A stretch of DNA of 64,000 bases, taken from assembly GCF_040807025.1 (NCBI RefSeq), contig NC_090945.1, positions 72,675,088-72,739,087 on the forward strand, read 5' to 3'. The DNA comes from Struthio camelus. Its lineage: Eukaryota > Chordata > Aves > Struthioniformes > Struthionidae. Below are positions 21,401-33,400 of this stretch, piece after piece. The notes below the pieces were generated by a model, which was not told the origin of the DNA, searched no databases, and saw only the letters and a list, made by a program, of their open reading frames with translations. Position numbers and translations under genes: made by a program. Position 1 is the first letter of the stretch. Each line of letters begins with the position of its first letter.

Positions 21401-24400
21401 AGTGATTGAATCTGTAAATGAAAGTACCATGGAGATGACAAATGTCAGAGTTACTGAAGAAAAAGAAACTGAAGATCTAGTTAATTCTGAGAATTTTGAA
21501 CAAACTGTTGAAATCGAAAGATCTGAAGGCCCTTTAGAACAAGAAGGGCAATCACAGACTCTTCAGTCACAGAGGCAATATGCTTGTGAATTATGTGGGA
21601 AGGCTTTCAAACATCCAAGCAATTTGGAGCTTCATAAACGGTCTCATACAGGTACAGTCATTTGTCTGCAGACCAAATATTTGAAGTAAAGAGGGTGTCT
21701 TGGGCTGTCTCTTGATTCAGAGTTGCTGATTACAGATCAGCTTGCAAAAATATTTCTTTATGAATAACCATATAATAAAAAAGGCTTAAGATTGAGTCCA
21801 GTTTGGCCTAGAGCTTTAGTTGTATTAAAGATTTTCTCTCATATTTTTTTTTCTGGGTTCTCTTTCGGGGAATGTTGTATGATATTTCAATGACAATTTA
21901 GTATTTTTACCTTGCGTTTAGAAGAGGCAATGCTAGCCAGTTTGTGCAGGACTCCAAGTCATATAACCATGAAAAGATTAAATGGACAAAATGGTCTTTT
22001 GAAACAGTAGAAATATAGTATATATAGTATTATATATAGTATATATAATTAATTTGCACTTTTTTGATAGTATGAACAACTTTCTTGTTTTTTTTTTTCC
22101 TAGAAAGTAGTGCTCTTGCAGACGAGTAGGCTATACAGACTATGGAAATTTTGAAATTATTGTTTTATTTTTAAACCTAGCATAGATTCATTTCGAAAAA
22201 CAGCAAATACTGTTAAGTATCTTTTTAGTCTAGTGAGTTGTTTGATCAGTTTAACCATCGTGTTCTATTATAGTTCTGCAGCTTTAGGTATGGCATTTTA
22301 AAAGGCCATAGAAAAAGGCATTTTAAAAGGTATCTTAACTATTCAGGTAACACCATTGATTCAAAGTCCTTGAGATGGCATAATTCCTGAATAACTCGTT
22401 GAATGTTTTTCCTTTTTCTTTCTCTTTTGTGTGAATATACAAATGCATATCTCTTGATATTTTTAAGTAAACATCACTTGGCATATGAGCATATGCGTGT
22501 TAGGATTTTGAAAGTAAATATGAATCGCTCTTAGCAGACACTAATTTATTTTTTTAATTGATCTGTAGTATTGAGAATTTATTTTTCTATATTACTAACG
22601 GGGGGAAAAAAACCCTGAAAATGTGAACATTTTGCATCCGTTTGCAGAAGTTTTCACTGAGTATCTTTGAGTGTTTCTATATGCTTGCATTACTAATACT
22701 TTTTTTTAGTTTGGCTTTCTGTGGAAGAGACACATATATGATCACACTTTTTGTGCATATATGTCTCTTTCCTCCACCCCCTTCTCCCTCTAATGTTTTT
22801 TTGTATCTGTGTTCTGATTTTAACCAACAACAACAGGTATATTTTAATTTCTTACAAGTTTCAGGAAAGTAGGTGGTCAGATAGAGAGAGCATCTAGAGG
22901 AGTCCCAACTGAGGGAGAGACTCTGAAATCAGTAAAACAAGAGTTTGTGTTAGAGAGCCTACATGAGAGGGGGACCTTATCAGTACACCAGCTATGAGTA
23001 ACTTGTTAGAATTTGCACTTTTTTGGACATCTTTATGATTGGAAGGAATCTGTATTTCATGAGTTCTGGTGCCCATTAAACTACTTGCTTTTTTATAAGT
23101 GTGTTGCTTGAGTGTTAGACTTAATTGTACATTTCTGAGTCCGATAGACCTTTTAAAATAATTTTGGAAGAGGTAAACTAAACTTTGAACCTTATATAAT
23201 ATATTGCAACTTACCAAGGGTGAGGGGAGAGGATTGGGTAATAAACATTGCAGAGAAAACAAACTGGCCCCTGATGGAAGTGTTTTACAATTTTTATTTT
23301 TTTAGACGCAGCGTGACCAGCAAACACTTACCAGTGTAGGAAATGGAAAAAGAGGAAAAGGGTTGCAATAACTTTGCATGGTTATTTAGGTTTGTTACAA
23401 TTCATTTCTTCATTCTTATTTGAGGTGTGTGTATTTACACATGGTTCCACTCCACTTGAGCTCTAGTAGATGTTTTATGTTCCTCAGCACTGCCTGATAC
23501 AAACACATAATTAGCTTATTTATACACAGTGTAAGAAAACTGATCCTAGCGGTAGATCTTGTTGTTTTTGCTGTCCTTCTCCCTACTAATTTGAGTTTCG
23601 ATTGAATCCAGGAGTTCCATGCCTGTTTTGATAAGCTATGTTCTTCCAGTAGTTTTCAAAAAATTCCAGACTTGAATGCCATTTAGTATGTTGTTCATAT
23701 GTACCGTGGTTCGAAACATGTGCTAAACTGACAAAGTTTAAGAACATAGGTTTAACAAATAAGGAGCATATCAGAGAAGGATGGGAAAATTGAGACCAGA
23801 ATATGACTGGACATACTTGTTTGTTTGCCTGTTATTTTGGGGTCATGTTTATTTGTTTTTAAGTATCTAACTAGTGCAAAAGAATGCCTGAAAAATCAAA
23901 GTGAACTGGATAGTGAGTAGGATGTTGGTGAAGGAAGGATCTATAGCTGAAGGTACAGGACCCATCTGTATTATTAGGTATACTGCTAGTTAATAATGTG
24001 AGTATATCATCAGAACCATTTCCATCCTTTCAACCATCACTTCAGAAAGCATCATTAAATATCGCTAATTACTATCTAATCAATTTTCTTTAAAAACATT
24101 CCTTTTCTAGAACTGAGCAAAAGGGTAAGCAAGCATGTAAGTATTATAGTGTGTACAGAAAGTCCTCCGAATCTGACTTTGGTGAACAGAAGGAAGTCAG
24201 GTACTCAAAAGGACTTTTCACATCGGGAAACCGATTTTCATCCCATAAATGACAACTCTTTCCACATAAGTGCTGTGGTTGCCTGGTTGTCAAGAAAACA
24301 TATATGAAATTCTCTCTCCCTAAACACTAGAATTAACAAAGAATTTACAGGTAAACAGTTGGACTAGTTAAGTTGCTTGTGTGAAGCACAGGCATTGTGG

Positions 24401-27400
24401 GTGAGCTAGCTGGTTTAATTAAGTTTCTAATGGGTATTTAAAAGAATCTCTAAACAGAATTTATTTGATAGATTGTAAGAGTGACTTCAGGCTTGACTGG
24501 AGGTTAGAATTTGTTTTTCTGAAATCGACTACTGTGCTATAATCTGTATGAAAAAAAGGAAAGCAAGTATGTCGCTCTTCCCCGGTAACGTCTAACTTGT
24601 ATCCTCTGCAATAACTTCTAGTTATTCTTTTAAAAAATTTTTTTTCAGTGAACGCTTATTTAAAAAAAAAAGAGGAGAGGGGGTGAAAAGAACGCTGTTA
24701 ATGGGATGGAAAAAGGCAGAAGCTAAGCTACGCTGTGATGTATTATACCAGGGATCCTCAACCTTTTCACTGTGAGCTTTGCTTCAGCAAGTTGCCAGTA
24801 TTCCATGCCTCGCTGAATCCCAATCCTAATCTCCCCGGGAACTACTACTACACTACTACCTTCAGGGCTTTATCCCCTGAACTTGGAGCACCCATGGCTA
24901 AATACATTAGCTTTGACCCCACTACTGTGCTTCATCTCTCTCATCTCTTCTTGCAAACTGCATTGAATAAGAGGGGTGCAACAGAAGTTAGAAGACATAA
25001 GGCAAAGCAAGGGTTCAGAAGTCAAGTCCCCGGATGCTTGTTTAAGTATGCTCTTAAATGTAGTTCAGTTATATATATTTTTTCTTTTTCCAAATTTCTC
25101 AATTGCTGTTGATCCACCAGTAGTCTTTGAGAAGATTTGTAAGACTGTTGGATATGGTTTTAGTTAGTAATGTAACGTCAGTCTTAGAATCATAGAATAA
25201 TTTAGGTTAGAAGCCACCTCTGGAGGTCACCTAGTCCAACCCTCTGCTCAAAGCAGGTTCAATTAGATCATGTCACTTAAGACCTTCTCCAGTCAAGGTC
25301 TGAATATCTCCAATAACAGAGTATCCACCACCTCTCCAGGCAACCTTCTCCAGTGTTTGACCATAGTCCTGATGAAAAAGTTTTTCCGTATATCTGTTCA
25401 GAATTTCTCTTGTTCCAACTTTACAACTTTAGCCTCTTGTCCTATCACTTTACACCTTCAAGAAGAATCTAGTTCCATCTGTTTTCCTATGAGATAGTTT
25501 TAGACAGCTGTAAGATTTCCCCTTAAGGCTCAAAAAAACAATTTTTTCTCAGCCGCTCTTCATATATCACATATTCTCCAGACCACTAACCATCCTGGTG
25601 GCTCTTGCTCCCATCTGTCCAGTACTGGGGAGCCCAGAACTGGACACAGTACTCCAGATGTGATCTCACAAGGGATGAACAGAGGAGAAGAATCATCTCC
25701 TTGGCCTACTGGCTGCCCTCTTACTCATACAGCTCAGGAAGCAATTAGCCTTTCTGTACCTGAGCGAAGCCAGAATACTTGAGTAATTTGGTATTTCTGC
25801 TAGAATTCATTCCTGAAACAGGATACTTGATGTGCCAGGTGGTTTGGAATTTTATACAGACACAGAATTGTTCTCCTGGAACTAATTTGATCAAACAAAA
25901 CTTAATTTTATCTTTATCAAGGGGAAAAAAATCCAATTGTCTGAAATAAAGACAATATACGTCAGTACTGTTATAATGAGACTGCATGTAGCCTGTGATA
26001 ATAGTTTTGAGCAATTGGAGCTTCCAGTTCCCTCCCTTTCTCCCCCTCCAATGTAGTTGGGGTGGATTTTGTTCAGGTGATAGTCTTTTTCAACAGTAAC
26101 TTTTTGGTGTAGGTCATTTTTGCAGAAATTGTCGTCCTTCACTTCATCTTCCATTCGAAATTACTCCAATGCTTTTGTGGTTGTCAAAGGCCTTCCCAGT
26201 TGCCAAAAGACCTGGCTCCCTGTTTGTTCTGTGTATGGCTGTGCTGTCCGTACCAGAATTTAGTGTTTCGTGTCTTTAAAGCCATAATGAAATCAAGCCT
26301 ATATATTTGTTATAGTTGAGTTATTGGTTTCTTAATTTTTTATTTTTAATCAAATAAAAGCTTTCTTGAAAGTGCCATAGGATTTCCATTCTTTAATGAG
26401 TAGAAAAAGTAGATTTAGGCTCAAGCTGCTAGAAGAGCTGAGGGTTTGCTATCTCTCTGTTTAGCCGTATAACTGCCAATGTTTACTCTAGGGTTCAAAG
26501 TCTAAGAGAATTGATCCAAGAAATTAGAAAGAGATTAGAAATTAGAGAAGATCTAAGAGTCCTTGATCCTGAAATGTGTTTAAACAGCATTGTCTGTCTT
26601 TGGCAGTAGGGATGGAAAACGGAACTTAAACACTTGGATATTGTAAATGGTGCTCTTAACGCTTACAAGAGTAGAGGAGGAGTACTGATTTAGAGATAAT
26701 ACTTCCTGGAGAAGGAAGGTGGAAATGACCAAGAGAGGTTCTGTAAAATCAGGAAAATGATTTTTAAAAAAGTAAATAAAACTCTTCAGACAGGTTTTAA
26801 ATTAGCATGAACCTGAAACACAGTCCAAGTTTTCTTTTCCTCCTGGAAATAAGTGCATTTTAATTGCAGTGCCTTACACTAGTTCTTTAGCTTCTCTGTG
26901 CCTTTGGGCCAGATTAAGTATGTATGTCCTCTTAAAGTATAGACAGACTAAGGAAAATACCTGCAGAAATCTGATTGTCGTTGGTATTCAGTGGTATTCA
27001 GTGAGTGGTATTCATTGAATTCGGTGAGCATTTTTTTGGAATATTCTTACAGATGCACAGAGATTATTTTATCAACAGTGTGAAAATCAGGAAACCAGGA
27101 ACAATGTAGTGAAATGATCTTTATGAAATACTCGAGAGGGAAAAAGTGATCCAAAAAAATATTTATCTCAAACCCACAGGGAACTGAAGTACTGTGCAGT
27201 CACATTCTAAATAAAGTAATTTTTGAAAACTACGTGGGTTGCCACTAGCCTTTTTGTAAAGCTTTGCAAAGAAGGAAATGTTTTTAGAGATTCAAGAATA
27301 GTAGCTTTATATAAATGCAGAGCTCTTGGAGCAAAATACTTGGCTTAATTATCAAATACTGTTATATAGGATAACTGAGAAATTTAAATATATATTTGTT

Positions 27401-30400
27401 GGAAGTGAATAGTTACGTGCTGATCAGAGAGGTATGGTACATGAGCAGAGAAACCAGAATCCTTCCAAATTAGCTTGACTGCATTCCAGATTGTTTTTGA
27501 GAGAGAGCCTTTGTATATGCAAGTGGAAAAAGTGGTGCACTTTCCATAGTTTTTGTTGTTATTGCAGTATAGCCCTGTTATGTACTCTGTTCTTCCTGGA
27601 GGTACGCTACTTCCTTTTGGAAAAAAATATTTACAGAAATTACAGAACATTCCCATTCATATTGGAACTCTTCTGCTGACTTTTTTTGAAACATTAATTC
27701 TGTTTCTAAGCAACTCTGCCTTAAAAGTTTAATAGTGAATGCTGAACTTCTCTCTTAAATTTCCCTTTAAATACATGGGTAAGTGTCCTTTTGAGGATGT
27801 CTCTTCTTTTACATTGTAAGTTTTAAAAGAAAGCACACCAAATTGAAATATTTGTCTTCTGTTGCAACTATTAGAAGTTCTATGTTCTGTTTCCTCTCCT
27901 TTTAGGTGAGAAACCTTTTGAATGTAACATTTGTGGGAAACACTTCTCACAGGTGGGAATATTTTATTTTATGGTACTTACACTTGAAAATGAAATGCAT
28001 CTATGTATTGATTCTAAAAATAAACTTGGATAGCTTCAGGTCTACGGATTAGATATTTTTACTCGGGCAGACCTGACTATAAAGACAAAATGTTTAAATA
28101 TCTCACTTGAAAATACCAAGTTTAATGTTTTAGATTTCTTTTGACATGTTTTATATCTTTGATTCTGTCCAGCCTCAGATGTTTGTTATGTATTTTTATC
28201 GTCCAATGAATGTTTAGCTATATAGAGCCACAACTGTATTTAAAATATACACAGCATTCCTTCTTAGACTATGCTTTTGCCTTATGCTTAGGTATATGTT
28301 ATGAATAAATTTTTACATAAATGTCTGAAACAAATACAGGTTAGAATTTTGTATAATGTGATGTATTCCTAACATGGTTTATCTTCCTAGATGGCAAAAA
28401 ATCAAGCATATTTTTTGAAAGTTAGCTAAAAAATTGCATTTGTATAATTGGACTCCCTTTCCATCTGCAGAAGAAATTTTCAGCACAGTCTATCTTAAGT
28501 TAGAAAACTCAGCTATGATTTTTTTTTTAAGGAAAAATAATAATCTTGAAATTCCGTTTTCATATGCAGGCCCTGAGCCTTATCTGTCTTATCTTCCAAT
28601 GCTTACTTAGTGTTCAAGATGCAAGAATTCACTGGTATTTCTACAAATTTGGTGCTTAATTATCTCACGTATGTTTCCAAAATTTCTGCTTCCATTTTGA
28701 TTTTTTTGATTGGAATATTTGCGCCTAAGTATAGGGAGACAGTAGGCAGCTGCATATTTTAATAATCAGCGTGTTTAATAATTGTAGTTGAATAACTTTG
28801 GTCTTTTTTATGAGTCTTGGTTTACAGAATAGGTTCATGGGGTCTTTGTGCAAACGCACACCGGTGCTTGCGCTTGTTTCTTCCCCAGTTTTGCAGTCCG
28901 CCAGTGGGACGACATTGACCCATGGATCTGGTGCAGCTGCACACCCCGCTCTGTCTCTGAGTATGAACGTAACACTACCTGCAGTGAGCAATCCTGTTAC
29001 ATCATGCTTATCAAGCCTTTTTGAACAAAGCTGGGTCTGCTTCTTAGCCGTTTCACATAGCATTTTCATTCATTTTGATGACTGAACTTCTAGTTATTGA
29101 AAGGAGAGAAGTGGATATTTCCCATGATTGAATTGCATTAAAAGTACTTTTGGCAAATGGAGTGGTATTTTGAAGACTTAGTTATACCTGTGGGGGAGAG
29201 GGAATAAAAAAGCTTCACATAGCGTCTATGACAGACTTGTCACAAAACGTGCATTACTTCTCTTTAGCTTAAAAAAAGGGGGGGGTGGGGAAAATTCATG
29301 CCTTTTAAACACCCTTAAACAGCTTCCCTTCCCTCAGTTGTCTGAAAGTATAGGTAGTATAATGGACAATACTGACACTTCCAAAATGTGAGCAATAACA
29401 TTCAGCTTGCGTGTTACAGTTTTTCTCTGGTTATAAGAGGGAACTCGCATACCTCTGAGATGCTTTCTTTTTTTACCATGCAAATAAAGTTAGGCTCCAC
29501 CTATTTGAAAGTACTTTCTGCTTAAAAGACCATTTCTGATCATGTTCCGTGTTTATCTTCGCAGCCTGCAAGCACAGAAATAGTCACACTTTTCTTATTT
29601 AATTTTTATGTTCTGTGTTTTTGAGACAATCCCGCTGCTGTGCCTAGTATGTCAGCTGCTGTGGAGTTTAACTGATGTGCCGTGTGATGCAATGTGAAAC
29701 AGAAAATGAAGAAAGCAGGGAAAATTGAAACAGGAACTGAAAACCTGGAGCAAATAACCATGAATATCTGATTTTTTTTTGGAGAAAAAGGGGCCTTTCG
29801 TACATCCAGGCTTTATCTTCCCTTACTACTAGTACACAGCCTATTGCTATGTGAAACTTTTCTTGCTAGTGTTCCAGTATATGAAGCCTTAACTCCTGAC
29901 CACCACCTTCTGCAGGGCTTCTCTTGGGGCATGATATACATTAGTTCCTTCTCTTTAAAACGGGCCAGGTGCAAATTGCAGTAGAATCAGTCTAGCAGGT
30001 CTCTCTCTAGTCTCTGAATTTGTGAGAAGTGGTATGCAACCAAGATCAGTAAGATGATTCTTCTGAGCATATTTGTTTTTCTTTTCACTGAAATGCCAAC
30101 AAAAATCAACTTCTACTTTTTCATTTAGACAGCATGTTATGCCTTAACTAAATTTGCATTACCACCCTGAAAGCATAATAAGAATACAGGTTGCTGATAT
30201 TTCTGTATTTTTTTTTTTTTTGTCTCTGACCAGTTAATAACAAGCTTGTGCCCTCATGAGGGGGAAGTTGTGTATATTTGCAGGCTTACAAGTCAGAAAG
30301 TGGATCTGCTCACTACTCTGTGTAAAATGCTTTTGTTCTGGACTAAGAATGCTTGTGTGGGAGCTACTTCAGAATAACTGTTGTACTTAAATTTTACACC

Positions 30401-33400
30401 CTGTCTTAATCCAAAATGGCTCTCAAATGCAGATGATATGGTTTGTTTTCTGGCATGAGTGGAGATAAAGGTGCTGGGTTTTGTATGTCTCTCCTAGGCG
30501 AGCCTTTGCATAAAAATCCTCTGTCTTTGCAAAGCACAAGTTACTCCACGGAGAAGTCAGTTTAGTCCCTCTCCTTGTCAAAAATAGGACTGTAGGTTCT
30601 GGGAATTCCTTTGAGCCCTGTGCTAATGCCTCTCCTTGAACAGATTTCAGTGTTACAAACTCTGACCTGTGAGACCAGCGGTTCAGTCTTACTTCTGTCT
30701 GGAGAAGTCCTAGAGAGTGGTTACAGAAAGCTCTTTCAGGGTGCAGACTGCGATTCGTCTAATGTTGTCCTCTGCGTGTGTTTGCAATGCTTTAGTTTTG
30801 GTATTTCATGAACTGTGGTTGCAATGAGTGATCATTGAATGTAATTTATATGTAAAGGAGTTGAAAGAAATTACTGAGGGATGACATTTTTGTTGCCTTT
30901 TGTTGTGTTTAGGGAGGTTGTGATCATCTTTGCAGATCCCCGGTTTTCTCTCCTCATAGAAAGGACTTAACATCTCATTTGAGCCGTACTTGGGTAACGA
31001 GGCAGCTGCCCAAGAACGAGAGCCGAAGGGTTAAAAACTGACTCCAGAAGTGTACACAAGTTTTCTGGAACATTTGCAGCTCTTCGGATTAGCCCTATCT
31101 TGTGCTTTGAGAACTGGAGTCTCAGTGGATTAGTGATTCAGAAGGCCTAGCGTTTTGAAGAAAACGTTGACGTTAGCAAGGTGTATTCGTATGGTTGTGA
31201 TTGTCTGCTTTCCCTGGGAGACTAGCCTGAGTTTTACAGGACTGGGAGAGGGGAGGTGTGTAAGGAGAAGTAGCTACTGGTGATTTCATTTGTTTGCTTC
31301 TGTACTTCCTGTTCTGTTTTCTTTTGAAGCAAGTAAATAATTATGGCTTCGAAACACTTTGTTCTGCGTTCTGTCTGGATGGAAAAAATGTTTACCTTTT
31401 ATTTTGTTTTTAACCCCCCGATAGGTGAATTCAGACATCTTGATGTAACACTGTTATTTGTGGGACAGCGAAAATGAGTCTGAGATTAATCAAATTACTA
31501 GTAAGCTTTCTTTTTGAATGCAGTCTAGATAGTGTCCATTTTTTTCAGTTTTAATTGCATCTGTTTTCAAATATGCGTTTGTCTTTTTCCTTATTGTTTG
31601 GTTCCAGGCTTCTTTCTTTCTTTGTCTTTTTTTTTCCTGTTTTTATTGTCATTGTATAATTGCATAATTAGGAATCTGGTCTTGAATTACATGGTAGTCG
31701 TTCTTATTAGTTATGAATGCTTCAGTACCTACCTGCTTTGTAGGCTTCACTGCTTTAAAACTAGGGATAAAAAGCCAGTCTAGGAGCTCCCGTTGTTCCT
31801 TTTGTCTGTGTACCACAACAGGCTAGTTGAATTTAAATGTTTAAATTACTGTCCCTTCAGGCAGGTAATCTGCAGACACACTTACGTCGGCATTCTGGTG
31901 AAAAGCCGTACATTTGTGAAATCTGTGGGAAAAGGTAAGCAGAGTTGTTGATCCTGGTAAGATTAAGCTAATAAAAACCTCGTGTTCGTGTTTTCTGTCA
32001 TCTTCACGATAAACTAAGGGCCAAGAGTTAAGGCTGCCAATGGATTTTCTTTTGATTAAAAGCTGATAGGGTTAAACGTGTAATGATGTGTTTAAAATAC
32101 ATAAAAGCGTGCAAGTGTATTGTTGCAAGTCTCAATAAGAGAAACATGTCAGCACATTCATATAGTCTGTGGTCTTAATTTTTTGTATATTGGTATCTTT
32201 AGTTAAGGACATACTATTGTGTGTTATGCAGGCAGTCTGATTCACAATAAAAGGTACATTTCTGTACCTTTTCATAACGGCTCTTTCCCCCATTATTTGT
32301 CATGTAATTTTAATTTTTGTTAAGTTTTATGAGAATTATGCAGCAGGGAAGGCTTGACAGATTTAAGCAAACTGTTAAACATTGCTGCCTTATGCTAACA
32401 GGCGACAAAATAATTAATTTAGGAGTGGCATTAATATTTAAACTGAACGAAATGCAGAATAAATTAGTAACGTTGAACAGTTTTTGTGTGTGCAGCATCG
32501 GCTTCAATGGACATTGCCAGCTTCAGAATATTTTTCTTAAGCAAATGTGTCCGTTTGGGTGTCTGTGTTTTAGATTTTAATCTTTGCTGAGATCATCAGG
32601 CATTTATTATAGTTGATTTCCATGTAATACTCAGTTTAGGAAAATAAAGGGCTTATAAAGACAATAATTTGGTTTCCATATTCTGTTGCAGATTTGCTGC
32701 TTCTGGTGATGTTCAGCGTCATATTATTATTCATTCTGGAGAAAAACCTCATCTGTGTGATATCTGTGGCAGAGGTACGTAAAAGCCAAAGATTCTGCCT
32801 CTAAGGTGTGTAGGGTTTTTTGTTTTTTGTTTTTGATTGAAGTGTGAGGAGTCATGTTAATTTCAATGTTTGTCCTATTTTTCCAGGATTTAGTAACTTC
32901 AGTAATTTAAAGGAGCACAAAAAGACCCATACAGCAGATAAAGTATTCACCTGTGATGAGTGCGGAAAGTCATTTAACATGCAAAGAAAATTAGTGAAGC
33001 ACAGAATTAGGCATACAGGAGAGAGGCCATACAGCTGTTCAGCATGTGGTAAGATTTGCTGTGCATATTTTTGATGTGTGTGTTTTTTAAATGGTAAGTA
33101 GAATATACTTTACCAGCACACAATAATCACAATAATTTTAAATTGGAATACCATGTTGTCAAAGTTTTTAACAAAGCCTTCTGTCTTGCATGCCTCATAG
33201 TTCATCGTTTGGTTTATTAAACTCTTAACTATTGTAAATAAATTGAAAGATGAATTTCAAATGAAGAATACACAAAAGAAATAAGAAATCAACATTGCAT
33301 GCATACATATTTGCTTTGGAAATACTGATTTATATTGCTGCTTCAAAATATCATTTATTTTCAATATTACCATTTCTGGTGGAAAATTAGGTTCAATGAG

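Larger units (their letters stand above)
21652..27905 (+). other. ZBTB49 intron 3
   Basis: A 6.3 kb AT-rich intron. It holds an AATAAA at 21774, a TA-rich microsatellite near 22015-22050, a direct repeat of GGCATTTTAAAAGG (22292 and 22317), a CR1 LINE (25186-25765) and a GTGGTATTCA minisatellite (26982). No further gene was recognised. Confidence 0.7.

Noticed and set aside
24735-25112. 125-codon plus-strand frame before the CR1
   Set aside because: No domain; it overlaps a possible transposon relic and ends in simple AT-rich sequence.
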